A stretch of DNA of 64,000 nucleotides, from contig NZ_JAJVKW010000017.1 in assembly GCF_024198255.1 (NCBI RefSeq), positions 1 to 64,000 on the forward strand, in the 5' to 3' direction. This stretch comes from Myxococcus guangdongensis (GTDB lineage: Bacteria > Myxococcota > Myxococcia > Myxococcales > Myxococcaceae). Under the pieces are notes generated by a model, which made no database searches, had not been told where the DNA came from, and saw nothing but the letters and a program-made list of their open reading frames with translations. The translations under genes were made by a program, and so were the position numbers. Position 1 is the stretch's first letter. The number at the start of each line of letters is the position of its first letter. Positions 10,582 through 18,397 of this stretch are shown piece by piece.

Positions 10582-11192
10582 TCCGTGCCTCCTTGTTCCT
10601 CGACGAGCCGGACGCGGTACGCCTCGAGCCGCCGTTCGAAGTCCTCCAACCACTGCGCGTCGATGAACGCCTTGAGGATGCGGCGCACCTCGAAGGTGTC
10701 CTCCTCCTCGCCCAGCCGGCGCACGAAGCCCATGCCCACCGCGCGCTCCAGGTCCTGATTCACCCGCTCCGCCCAGCGCACCTCGTTGGTGCCCTCCGGC
10801 AGGAACAGCCGCACCAGCTCGTGCACCTCGTGCCGCCGCAGCACCAGCCGCGTGCCCCCCGCCGCCGCGTCCACGTCCGCCAGCTTCTTGCGCAACAGCG
10901 CGAGCAGCAGGCTCAGGCCGTAGCCCAGCTGCCTTCGCGCCACGAGCCGGGGCAGCTCCACGCCACCCTCCGACTCCGAGCGCTGGCGCAGGAACGCGTA
11001 GCCCTCCGGCTCGTCGAGCACGAGCTTCAGGCCCAGCACGGCCAGCTGCTCGCGCACCTTCGGTTGGAGCTGGAGCAGGGCCTGCCACACCCCCGCGTGC
11101 TCCTCGCGATACACCGCGCCCTTCAGGAGCGAGACGAGCACGAGGGACAGGGTGTCAGCGGCATCCGCGGTACGAATCGCGTGGGTCATCAT
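10578..11192 (-). CDS. jetB: JetB / MksE-like condensin subunit (DUF4194 type)
   Basis: A 204-residue protein that matches the KITE (tandem winged-helix) subunit of Wadjet/MksBEF complexes by size, position and sequence style. DUF4194 is the expected family. Recognisable parts are the N-terminal SLVLVSLLKGAVYREEH, the middle LARRQLGYGLSLLLALLRKKL helix and a C-terminal GFVRRLGEEEDTFEVRRILKAFIDA winged-helix segment. It bridges the kleisin JetA to the SMC JetC. The start ATG overlaps the jetA stop and the stop overlaps the jetC start, so the three subunits are translated as one coupled unit. No catalytic role is expected. Confidence 0.88.
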   Translation of the reverse strand: MMTHAIRTADAADTLSLVLVSLLKGAVYREEHAGVWQALLQLQPKVREQLAVLGLKLVLDEPEGYAFLRQRSESEGGVELPRLVARRQLGYGLSLLLALLRKKLADVDAAAGGTRLVLRRHEVHELVRLFLPEGTNEVRWAERVNQDLERAVGMGFVRRLGEEEDTFEVRRILKAFIDAQWLEDFERRLEAYRVRLVEEQGGTE

Positions 11193-12625
11193 CGGAGGAA
11201 GAGCACCAGGGGAAGGGTGGCGCGGCGGGCGGCGCCGCTCGCATCGGTCCAGAAGAGTTCCTGCGTGCGCGCGTCGTCGACCGAGGCCTTCCGGTCCTCC
11301 GACGCGAGGCTCAGGTACGTGACGAGCTCGGCCAGCCCGTGCTGGAGTGGATGCTCGCGCACCAGCTCCGCGAGGGAGACCTGCTCGCGCGCCTGCAGCG
11401 CCTCACGCACGTTGAGCCGCAGCCGCGCCTTGTCGATGAACGCGAGGTTGAACAGCGCCTCGGACGGCACGTCGTCGGTCGCCTCCTTCACCTCCTCGTC
11501 CGCCATCCGCGCCCGGGCGGGAGGCCCATACAAGGGCCGCTCCAGGGGGAGCTCCAGCGTGGGCGCCAGCTCCTCCACCGACATGAAGCCCTCGCCCGGA
11601 GGACGCGAGCGCACCGCCAGCGCGCTGCGTTCGATTCCGCGCAGCACCTGGAGGATGCGGCGGTTCTCCAACCACACGCGGTCATCCAGGAAGCGGCGCA
11701 GCTGTCCGGACAGTCGCGCCACGGTGCGCTGGGTGTGCTCACCGGCCTCCAGCCAGTCGAAGTGGATGCGCGGCAGACGCGCGTCCGGCTGGAGGGATTG
11801 AATCGCCGGATGCGACAGCACGCGCTCCAGGTTCCGGGTGAGCGCCTCCTTGCGCTCGGGCGACATGAGGAAGTCCCAGAACGCGCGGAAGCTGCGCCCC
11901 TGGTCCGAGCCGTTGATGGCGTCGCGCTCCCCCAGCACCGTCTCCAACAGCTCGCCGCGGGTCCCCTCCCACGTGGCGATGCGCTCGCGCACCCGCCGGT
12001 CCAACGCGTGGAAGCCGTCCTCCAGCGCGCGGAAGTCGGACATCAGACCGCGCGCGGTATCGGACATCTGCTGGAAGCGGTCCTTGAGCGCGGACTCATC
12101 CATCAGCTCCAGGTGGCCTTCGCGCACGCGGGCCATCTCCTCCTCGAGGTCCGCCTTGCGCCGCTCCAGCTCCGCGAGCCGCGCCTTCGGGTCCAGCTCG
12201 GTGCCCTCGGTCATCTCCTGGAGCAGGTGGAAGACGGTGAGCAGTCGCGACTCGGTCCCCACGAAGGGCTGCTCGGTGAGCTGGACCAGCCACCGGATGG
12301 CGCGCTCCGCCGCGGGCGTCAAATCGAAGTGTGGCTCGTCCATCTCCGGTGGATAGAACTTGCGCAGCCAGCCGGTGCCGTCGGCCGCCCACTCATCGAG
12401 ATAGGCGCTGGCGCCACGCGGGAACGCGGCCGCGCCCCGCTGCTCGCGCAGGGCGTGCAGGTGGTCCTCCAGCCGCAGCACCAGCTCCCGCTGGGCGATG
12501 GCGCGTGCGTTGGATGCGACGAACACCCGATGCAGGAAGCCGACGATGAGCGGCGCGTGGTCCGCGACGAGCAACCGCCAGCCGGGGTGTTTCAGACGCA
12601 AGGTCTCGAGCGTCGTGAAGTCCAT
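11189..12625 (-). CDS. jetA: JetA / MksF-like kleisin subunit (DUF3375 type)
   Basis: First gene of the condensin operon, 478 residues, of the DUF3375 type found in JetA of Wadjet. It links the heads of JetC and carries JetB. Visible features are an N-terminal winged-helix-like region (LRLKHPGWRLLVADHAPLIVGFLHRVF), a helical core with a coiled coil near 150-200 (LAELERRKADLEEEMARVREG), the DUF3375-like ERVLSHPAIQSL and FDWLEAGEHTQRTVARLSGQLRRFLDD segments, and a C-terminal helical domain (LAELVREHPLQHGLAELVTYLSLA). The ATG at 12625 stands 171 bases from a divergent lipoprotein gene, so the operon promoter lies in 12626-12796. Confidence in the family is good. Whether it defends against plasmids or manages the chromosome is open. 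Confidence 0.9.
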   Translation of the reverse strand: MDFTTLETLRLKHPGWRLLVADHAPLIVGFLHRVFVASNARAIAQRELVLRLEDHLHALREQRGAAAFPRGASAYLDEWAADGTGWLRKFYPPEMDEPHFDLTPAAERAIRWLVQLTEQPFVGTESRLLTVFHLLQEMTEGTELDPKARLAELERRKADLEEEMARVREGHLELMDESALKDRFQQMSDTARGLMSDFRALEDGFHALDRRVRERIATWEGTRGELLETVLGERDAINGSDQGRSFRAFWDFLMSPERKEALTRNLERVLSHPAIQSLQPDARLPRIHFDWLEAGEHTQRTVARLSGQLRRFLDDRVWLENRRILQVLRGIERSALAVRSRPPGEGFMSVEELAPTLELPLERPLYGPPARARMADEEVKEATDDVPSEALFNLAFIDKARLRLNVREALQAREQVSLAELVREHPLQHGLAELVTYLSLASEDRKASVDDARTQELFWTDASGAARRATLPLVLFLR

Positions 12626-12796
12626 GACGCATCATCCATACACCCCACCTCTGACATGCCCGGGTGACGTCACGGGATGGCTGGATTGAGGCGCGCGCGT
12701 GTCCTGCCTGGTTGGTTGCCCGCGTGCCGTCGGGGCGATGACAGACGCCACGGATTCACCCCACGCCACGCGCGCCAGGCTGTCAGGATGGCGACC

Positions 12797-13093
12797 ATGA
12801 ACAGGCTCGCGACGTCAGGATGGCTGCTGGGCGCGCTGCTGTGGGGCGCATGTGGTTCGGACGCCGTGAAGCGGGAACCCTGCGTCGAGCGCACCGTCTT
12901 CGCGCGCTCCTCGACGGGCGACTGCACGTCCTACGCGTCCAGCTGCGACATCCCCACGGGCTACGTCGAGTGCTGCGGCGGCTTCCTGGGAGGCTGCGTG
13001 GCCTCCGGCGAGGATGCGCGCTGCGTCGACGACCCCACCGACTCCTGCACTCCCGGCGCGGGCGGCGCGGACTGTCCGGGTGTCTGCGAATAG
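12797..13093 (+). CDS. Small Cys-rich lipoprotein
   Basis: A 98-residue secreted lipoprotein of unknown function. The signal peptide MNRLATSGWLLGALLWGAC ends in the lipobox LWGAC. The mature part has about nine Cys (CTSYASSC, ECCGGF, a final CPGVC), suggesting disulfides in the periplasm or at the cell surface. I chose ATG 12797 because AGGA is eight bases upstream. ATG at 12788 is in frame but has no spaced ribosome-binding site. It is divergent from jetA and 86 bases ahead of the sulfotransferase gene, so co-transcription is possible. Such short lipoproteins are numerous in myxobacteria. Confidence 0.75.
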   Translation: MNRLATSGWLLGALLWGACGSDAVKREPCVERTVFARSSTGDCTSYASSCDIPTGYVECCGGFLGGCVASGEDARCVDDPTDSCTPGAGGADCPGVCE

Positions 13094-13179
13094 CCCTTCG
13101 TCTGAAACGCGCCGACTCCAGATTTCCACGCGTTTCCTGCATTGGTTGTGTCGCCGCGATTGGGCATAGTGGCCGCCCC

Positions 13180-14073
13180 ATGTCGGCCCTCGCCCCATCC
13201 GCGCGCCCCCGCCGTCCGTGGCTTCGCTTCCTGCTGCGTCAGAGCATCATCGGGCTGAGCCGACTGTCCGGGGTGCTCGCCGGGGCCGCCGAGCGGCTGC
13301 GCTGGGTGCGCCTTCGCCACACGTGGCTCAAGCCCAGGCCGGGCGACATCTACATCGTCACCAGCCCGAAGGCGGGAACGACGTGGATGCAGATGATCGT
13401 CCACCAGCTCGTCACGCAGGGGCGCGGTGAGTTCGAGCACATCAACCAGGTCTCGCCCTTCCTAGAGCAGCTCGTCCGCGACGCGAAGGCGGAGGCGCTG
13501 CTGGACGGGCTGCCGTCGCCGCGCATCATCAAGACGCACCTGCCCCACCACCAGCTCAAGCCGCCCCGGGACAGCCGCATCCTGTACGTCACGCGCAACG
13601 CGGCCGACTCGCTCAAGTCGCTCTTCCACCACCACTACCTGGTGGAGGACACGCCGCTCGACTTCAACCGCTTCTTCCGCGTGGTGATGGACCTGGATGA
13701 CCCGTGGCTCACGCATCTGGAGTCCTGGTGGCCGCGCCGCGAGGACACCAACGTGCTCCACGTGCGCTACGAGGACCTGGTCCAGGACCTGGAGGGAGGC
13801 GTGCGGCGCGTGGCCGCCTTCTGCGGGCTGCCCATCGACGAGTCCCGGATGGGCGACATCCTGGAGCACTGCGGCATCGCCTACATGAAGCAGCACACCC
13901 AGCGCTTCGACAACCTGGGCCCCCGGGCCGCGGCGCTCGCGCGGGGCACCTTCATCCACCAGGGCGGCGTGGGTCAGGGCCGCGCGATGCTCGACGAGGC
14001 GCAGCGCGCCGAGCTGGACGCGCGGGTGGATTCGGTCCGTCAGCGCCTGGGCATGCGGGGCAGCGGGCCCTGA
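13180..14073 (+). CDS. Sulfotransferase, PAPS-dependent
   Basis: A 297-residue member of the cytosolic sulfotransferase family, which moves sulfate from 3'-phosphoadenylyl sulfate to a hydroxyl or amine acceptor. The 5'-phosphosulfate loop TSPKAGTTWM is at 61-70 and IIKTHLP is at 116-122 with the catalytic-type His at 120. The 3'-phosphate motif YVTRNAADSLKS is near 136-147 with Arg139 and Ser144. A C-terminal HQGGVGQGR resembles the usual GxxGxxK/R loop. The acceptor cannot be told. No transport or polysaccharide genes adjoin it, so a small-molecule or secondary-metabolite acceptor is possible. Start is the ATG before SALAPSARP. Confidence 0.93.
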   Translation: MSALAPSARPRRPWLRFLLRQSIIGLSRLSGVLAGAAERLRWVRLRHTWLKPRPGDIYIVTSPKAGTTWMQMIVHQLVTQGRGEFEHINQVSPFLEQLVRDAKAEALLDGLPSPRIIKTHLPHHQLKPPRDSRILYVTRNAADSLKSLFHHHYLVEDTPLDFNRFFRVVMDLDDPWLTHLESWWPRREDTNVLHVRYEDLVQDLEGGVRRVAAFCGLPIDESRMGDILEHCGIAYMKQHTQRFDNLGPRAAALARGTFIHQGGVGQGRAMLDEAQRAELDARVDSVRQRLGMRGSGP

Positions 14074-14086
14074 CGCGGGCGGTCGC

Positions 14087-14227
14087 CTACACGTCCGGCT
14101 TGGAGGGCTCCTTGCCCTTCTGCTTGTTGTCCTTCCAGCCCCAGGTGGAGCTCCACATCCCCGGCCCCGTGAAGAGCACCGTGACGAGCGTCATCACCGC
14201 CGCGCCGATGAGGATTTCCCAGACCAT
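14087..14227 (-). CDS. 46-residue single-span membrane protein
   Basis: A very short gene supported by a strong ribosome-binding site (GGAAGGAGGCGCGGAC directly ahead of ATG 14227). The product has one hydrophobic span, VWEILIGAAVMTLVTVLFTG, followed by a Trp-rich turn (GMWSSTWGW) and a charged tail rich in Lys. It is probably an inner-membrane peptide with a cytoplasmic basic tail. It is convergent with the sulfotransferase gene and divergent from the phosphatase-like lipoprotein gene. Function unknown. Confidence 0.7.
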   Translation of the reverse strand: MVWEILIGAAVMTLVTVLFTGPGMWSSTWGWKDNKQKGKEPSKPDV

Positions 14228-14495
14228 GTCCGCGCCTCCTTCCACTTCCACAACCTGACGTCTCGCGCTCCACTCCGCACGACAGAGGTCCGGTTCCACC
14301 CCGTGCCGCTTCGTGGCGCGTGCTGCCCTGTGAGCCCGCCCACCCGGGGACCGGGCAGGCACGCGGGTTCCTGGAACGCCTCGCGAAAGCCGTCCCACAC
14401 CTCGCGTGACGCGGCAAACTAGCAGCTCGCGTCACGAGTGCAATCGTGCACGGACAGCGTCCGCGCGGGCATGCGGTGATAGTGTGCACGGCCGC

Positions 14496-15509
14496 ATGCC
14501 TCACCTGTCCACTCGTGGTGCACGGCCCCTGGCGTTCGTCGGGGCGTTGGGTCCTTCCCTCCTCCGCTCGCGGCTGGTGTGGGGGTTGTTCGTCGGACTG
14601 CTCGGCTGCGATGGACGCCCGCCTCCGGACCTCCCGGGCGCCGAGTGTCCCTCGGGACCGTGCGGCAACGGCGACGGGGAGGCCATCCGCCCCGAGGGCA
14701 GCGTGCGCATCGCGGCGTACAACGTCCATCGTCTGTTCGACACCGTCTGCGACTCGGGGCGGTGCGGGGGCTCGGAGTACGAGGAGCTGCCCACGCGCGA
14801 CGAGTTCGACGCGCAGGTGGCCCGGCTCTCCAGCGCCATCACCCTGCTGGACGCGGACGTGGTGCTGCTGGCGGAGGTGGAGACGCAGGTGGGGCTGGAC
14901 GCGCTCCAGGCGCGGCTGCCGGAGTTCCCGCACGCGGTGCTGGGCGAGATTCACGAGCCGGCCAGCGTGGACGTGGGCGTGCTGTCCGCGTTCCCCATCA
15001 CCTCGGTCGTGACGCACCGGCACCGCGCGCTGACGCGGCCGGATGGCTCGTCCACGCGCTTCGCGCGCGAGTTCCTGGAGGTGCACCTGGACGTGAACGG
15101 CAAGGAGGTCATCGTCTTCGCGGCGCACTTCAAGGCGAAGTCGAATGACGACCCGGGCCGCCGCTACGCGGAGGCCAACGCCGCCCGGGACATCGTCACG
15201 CAGGCGGCGGCGCGCGCGCCCCGGGCGCTGGTGGTGATGGGCGGGGACCTCAACGACACGCCGGGCTCGGCGCCCATCGACGCGCTGGAGCAGGACGGGA
15301 TGCTCAAGCGCGTGGCGAAGGACCGGCCGGACGACCAGACGTGGACGTACAACTACTCCGGTCGCAAGCAGGCCATCGACCACCTGTTCGTGGCCAACAA
15401 CGCGGCCGGCACGTACGTGCCGGGCTCGTTCCGCGCGGTCCGGGAGGGCAGCGGTTACGGCGGCTCGGACCACGCGGCCGTGAAGGCCGACTTCATGCCC
15501 GGGCCCTGA
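14496..15509 (+). CDS. Endonuclease/exonuclease/phosphatase-family lipoprotein
   Basis: A 337-residue predicted lipoprotein. An N-terminal hydrophobic stretch ends in LLGC with Cys38, followed by a Cys-rich linker and an EEP (DNase I-like) domain. Family motifs are visible: AAYNVHRLFD near 74-83, the metal-binding Glu in LLAEVETQ, FAAHFKAKSND, GGDLNDTPGS with Asp and Asn, and the C-terminal SDHAAV. EEP enzymes cut phosphodiester or phosphate esters with Mg. The substrate here could be extracellular nucleic acid or a lipid or inositol phosphate. Upstream in-frame codons exist back to 14406, but ATG 14496 gives a reasonable signal sequence. It ends three bases before a convergent YceI gene. Confidence 0.88.
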   Translation: MPHLSTRGARPLAFVGALGPSLLRSRLVWGLFVGLLGCDGRPPPDLPGAECPSGPCGNGDGEAIRPEGSVRIAAYNVHRLFDTVCDSGRCGGSEYEELPTRDEFDAQVARLSSAITLLDADVVLLAEVETQVGLDALQARLPEFPHAVLGEIHEPASVDVGVLSAFPITSVVTHRHRALTRPDGSSTRFAREFLEVHLDVNGKEVIVFAAHFKAKSNDDPGRRYAEANAARDIVTQAAARAPRALVVMGGDLNDTPGSAPIDALEQDGMLKRVAKDRPDDQTWTYNYSGRKQAIDHLFVANNAAGTYVPGSFRAVREGSGYGGSDHAAVKADFMPGP

Positions 15510-15512
15510 CGC

Positions 15513-16049
15513 TCAGCTCGCGGCGGGGATGGCCTGGATGTCGAGCTCGATGTCGACCTTCTCGCCGACGAGCCACCCGCCGTTGTCGAGCGTCTTGTTC
15601 CAGCGGATGCCGTAATCGGAGCGGTTGAGGGTGGCGCGCGCCGTGTAGATGAGGCGCGTGCTGCCCCACGGGTCCTTCGACGTCGCGGTGTGGCGCGCCT
15701 CGAAGACGACGGGCTGGGTGACGTTGCGGATGGACAGCTCGCCGGACAGGCGGAAGCCCGCGCCGCCGGTGGGCTCCACGTGGGTGCTGCGGAAGGTGAG
15801 CTTGGGCGCGGCCTCCGCGTCGAGGAAGTCCGGCGAGCGCAGGTGCGCGTCGCGCTCCGGCGTGCCGGTGTAGATGCTGGCCGTGTCCGCGGAGACCTCG
15901 ACCTCGCCCCGCGTGGGCTGCTCGGGGTCCACGCGCAGCGAGCCGGAGACGCGCTCGAAGCGGCCGTGCACGCGCGCCACCACCATGTGGCGGGCGATGA
16001 AGAGCACGGAGGAATGCGCGGGGTCGATGTTCCAGGAGGTCACGGGCAT
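15513..16049 (-). CDS. YceI-family lipid-binding protein
   Basis: A 178-residue YceI-like domain, a lipocalin-type beta-barrel that binds polyisoprenoids or other amphiphiles. It begins SWNIDPAHSSVLFIARHM, contains RVHGRFERVSGSLRVDP, ADTASIYTGTPERDAHLRSPDFLDAEAAPKL split by the usual loop, and ends with RSDYGIRWNKTLDNGGWLVGEKVDIELDIQA, all typical of the family. No signal peptide is seen, so this copy is probably cytoplasmic. Start ATG 16049 opens a 930-base stretch with no confident gene. It is convergent with the EEP gene. Confidence 0.93.
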   Translation of the reverse strand: MPVTSWNIDPAHSSVLFIARHMVVARVHGRFERVSGSLRVDPEQPTRGEVEVSADTASIYTGTPERDAHLRSPDFLDAEAAPKLTFRSTHVEPTGGAGFRLSGELSIRNVTQPVVFEARHTATSKDPWGSTRLIYTARATLNRSDYGIRWNKTLDNGGWLVGEKVDIELDIQAIPAAS

Positions 16050-16209
16050 GGGGGAGCTCGTTGATGCGAATCGAGGGGGATGTCGGGTGAGCGGGTCACG
16101 ACCGACACAGCCATCCTACGCAAATCAAGGGAGCTGTCAGGCTCGTCGCCGAGGCAGCGTCCACCGCGCGTCACCACGAGCACAGGCGGTGAGAATCTTC
16201 GTCGCCGGG

Positions 16210-16400
16210 GTGTCTGGCCGTACGGGTCCGACACGCAACCAAGCCCTACTAACGGTCCTAAGGTAGCAATCTCCGGGCAACCGGAACCGCGAAGCAGCTC
16301 GTGTCTCTCCGAGAGACGTGCCGCGTGCCCACTGCCGCGAGTCCCGCGGTAAGAGCGACCGTAAAGCCAAGCAAGGCCCGTCCACTCGGACACCCCGGCG
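16210..16400 (+). ncRNA. Structured segment resembling 23S rRNA domain IV/V, possible ncRNA or rRNA relic
   Basis: Bases 16250-16267 read TAACGGTCCTAAGGTAGC, identical to the universally conserved 23S rRNA block near E. coli positions 1925-1945. Downstream, in the same order as in 23S rRNA, come a short hairpin with a GNRA loop (TCCGG-GCAA-CCGGA, 16272-16285, where helix 71 would be), a GTCTC/GAGAC hairpin (16303-16317) and CCCGCGGTAAGA (16343-16354), close to the rRNA CCCGCGGCAAGACGG. CCGCG/CGCGG at 16335-16349 is another hairpin. Spacing is much shorter than in real rRNA and flanking rRNA sequence is absent, so it is not a functional 23S gene. The boundaries are estimates. Strand follows the rRNA-like sense. 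Confidence 0.4.
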
Positions 16401-16571
16401 ACTTGCTCTCGTGACGCTCAAGAACGCCCCTCACGCCATCCCAGCGGATCACAGTGGCGCACACAGCACGTCTTGCGCTGCACGCGGAAGAGGGGCTCGT
16501 CATCAGTGCGCGTCCGGGCATCCTCCGATTCCATGCGCTGTGCCGAGCAGCCCCCTGGATGGGTTGGAATC

Positions 16572-16703
16572 ATGCGGTTGCGCGCTGGCGTCGCACGCCT
16601 CCTCTTCCTTTCGGCCTGCGCATCGTCGACGCCGCACCCCGATGCGCGGGGAGCTGGGAGCCCGATGGCGCCGCGGCCGTGGGCATTTGAGGGGGACCCA
16701 TGA
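16572..16703 (+). CDS. Possible truncated lipoprotein ORF
   Basis: A 43-residue frame beginning with a convincing lipoprotein signal (MRLRAGVARLLFLSAC, lipobox LSAC) followed by a short Pro/Ala-rich tail. Many myxobacterial lipoproteins start this way but are much longer, so this may be the surviving 5' end of a broken gene. The ribosome-binding site is weak. An ATGA overlap leads into another short frame ending at 16846 that I cannot relate to any family. Treat as tentative. Confidence 0.3.
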   Translation: MRLRAGVARLLFLSACASSTPHPDARGAGSPMAPRPWAFEGDP

Positions 16704-16981
16704 GCGCTTTCCGGCAATCGGCGGACGTGGTGCGCCCCCATTTCGACCAAGCTCCCGAGACGCGGATCCACCTCCGTGAACTTGCCTATTCCAAGGCCTG
16801 CCGGCACGTGCTGATGGTTGTCACGACGGACACCCGTGGCGAGTGACGATACTTCCGCTGGCATTTTGCCAAGCCGCCTTCCCAGAGGGATTCTGGAAAC
16901 ACGGTCTCGTGAGGGGGAGACCCGACCGCCGGCTGGCGGCTCCTCACGCGCGTCCGCTTCTTCCAGGAGCCTCAGCCCCGC

Positions 16982-18397
16982 ATGCGGATCGCCGTCATCT
17001 CCACGTACACGCATCCCACCCGTCTGCGCATCAAGGAACCCTCCATCATGCAGTCGGCCGTGCCGGAGCTCATCGCCGGCCTGTGCCCCGAGCATGCCCA
17101 GGTGGAGATCTTCAACGAGAAGGAGATGGACCTCCCCCTGGACCGTCACTGGGACCTGGTCTTCTTCTCGTACCTGCACTCCTACTACGAGCACACCAAG
17201 GTGCTCTCCACGCTCTTCCGCCAACGCGGGATGACCACCGTCGCGGGAGGCCGGCACGCCAACCACTTCCCCGACGACGCGCAGGCGCACTTCGACGCCG
17301 TCATCACCGGCGAGCCCGAGTCCAACGTCCCCGCGCTCATCGCGGACTTCGAGCAGGGCCGGCTCCAGAAGCGCTACGCCCTGCCCTCCTCCGGCCCCAC
17401 CGCCATCCGCCCGTACCGCTACGAGCTCATCGACTTCGAGCACAACAAGGTCCGCCTGCCCGGCATCGAGGCGTCGCGAGGCTGCCCGTTCCGCTGCAAC
17501 TTCTGCGTCCTCACCGGCCACGAGCGCTACCGCTACCGCCCCGTCGCCCAGGTCGTCGACGAAATCCAGACGCGCATGCGCTGGAACCCCAACTACCTGG
17601 GGCTGATGAAGGACGCCTTCATCTTCCTGGACAACAACCTGGGCGGCTCCCCCAAGTACCTGCGCGAGCTGTGCGAGGCGCTCATCCCCCTGAAGAAGAC
17701 CTGGGGCTGCGCGCTCACCTTCAACGTCCTCAAGGACGAATCGCTGGTGAAGCTGATGGCGAAGGCGGGCTGCCGCTACGTCTACACCGGCCTGGAGTCG
17801 CTCAACCCCGAGTCCATCAAGGCGATGAACAAGGGGCAGAACACGCTCTCCGAAGTGGACGCCGTCATCCGCCGCGTCTTCTCCTCCGGAATCCTCCTGT
17901 CCTTCGGCCTCATCGTCGGCTCGGACGGAGACACCAACGAGTACCTGGAGAAGCTGCCCATGTACCTCTCGGACCTGGGCTACTTCTCCGTCACCTTCCT
18001 CGGCATCGTCTGCCCCTATCCGGAGACGCCCTTCTTCCGCGAGCTCCAGGCGGAGAACCGCCTGCTGCCGGGCACCCTCAGCCGCGACTACGACGGCTAC
18101 ACCCTGTGCCACCGGCCGAAGAACCTGCACCCCTCCGAGGTCATCGAGCACTTCCACCGGCTCTGCGGCCAGCTGGGCAGCCTGCCCAACCTCGCGCGGC
18201 ACTACTGGTCCAAGCTGACCTTGAGCAACCTGCCCCGCTACAAGCAGGTCATCACCTTCTCCGGGCCGGAAATCCTCAGCATCCGCAACCCGCTGAAGAA
18301 CCCCGCCCGCCGCTACATCGCGGGGCTCGACGCGCTGGAGGACTGGGACACACGACAGATGGCGGCGCTGGGCCTGAAGCCTCAGCAGCTCACCTGA
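16982..18397 (+). CDS. B12-binding-like radical SAM protein
   Basis: A 471-residue radical SAM enzyme. The N-terminal 120 residues form a Rossmann-like region of the cobalamin-binding type (RIAVISTYTHPTRL, VAGGRHANHFPDDA), but DxHxxG is missing, so cobalamin may bind base-on or not at all. The radical SAM core starts at GIEASRGCPFRCNFC with Cys168, Cys172 and Cys175 for the 4Fe-4S cluster, followed by IFLDNNLG, the FNVLKDESLVKLMAKAGC strand and GLESLNPESIKAMNKGQ. The C-terminal 100 residues have no assigned domain. Related proteins are methyltransferases, cyclases or lipid-modifying enzymes. The substrate is unknown. Its last 16 bases overlap the convergent cyclase gene. Confidence 0.93.
   Translation: MRIAVISTYTHPTRLRIKEPSIMQSAVPELIAGLCPEHAQVEIFNEKEMDLPLDRHWDLVFFSYLHSYYEHTKVLSTLFRQRGMTTVAGGRHANHFPDDAQAHFDAVITGEPESNVPALIADFEQGRLQKRYALPSSGPTAIRPYRYELIDFEHNKVRLPGIEASRGCPFRCNFCVLTGHERYRYRPVAQVVDEIQTRMRWNPNYLGLMKDAFIFLDNNLGGSPKYLRELCEALIPLKKTWGCALTFNVLKDESLVKLMAKAGCRYVYTGLESLNPESIKAMNKGQNTLSEVDAVIRRVFSSGILLSFGLIVGSDGDTNEYLEKLPMYLSDLGYFSVTFLGIVCPYPETPFFRELQAENRLLPGTLSRDYDGYTLCHRPKNLHPSEVIEHFHRLCGQLGSLPNLARHYWSKLTLSNLPRYKQVITFSGPEILSIRNPLKNPARRYIAGLDALEDWDTRQMAALGLKPQQLT

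Larger units (their letters stand above)
16050..16981. other. Long intergenic region with structured RNA candidate and short ORFs
   Basis: About 930 bases without a confident protein gene. The first 150 bases should carry the YceI gene's promoter. From about 16210 to 16400 there is a run of compact G/C hairpins with a 23S rRNA-like block, listed separately. From 16572 two short overlapping frames occur: a lipoprotein-like one (16572-16703) and a 48-residue frame (16700-16846) overlapping it by ATGA, with no family recognised. The last 130 bases precede the radical SAM gene and show no clear promoter. Confidence 0.6.

Noticed and set aside
16250-16267. A functional 23S rRNA gene or an I-CeuI homing site
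   Set aside because: Flanking rRNA sequence and the other universally conserved blocks are absent, and the left part of the I-CeuI site is altered. Only a fragment or mimic is supported.
16700-16846. A 48-residue ORF overlapping the lipoprotein-like frame by ATGA
   Set aside because: No family match, no independent ribosome-binding site and no recognisable domain. It is kept only as a note in the intergenic entry.
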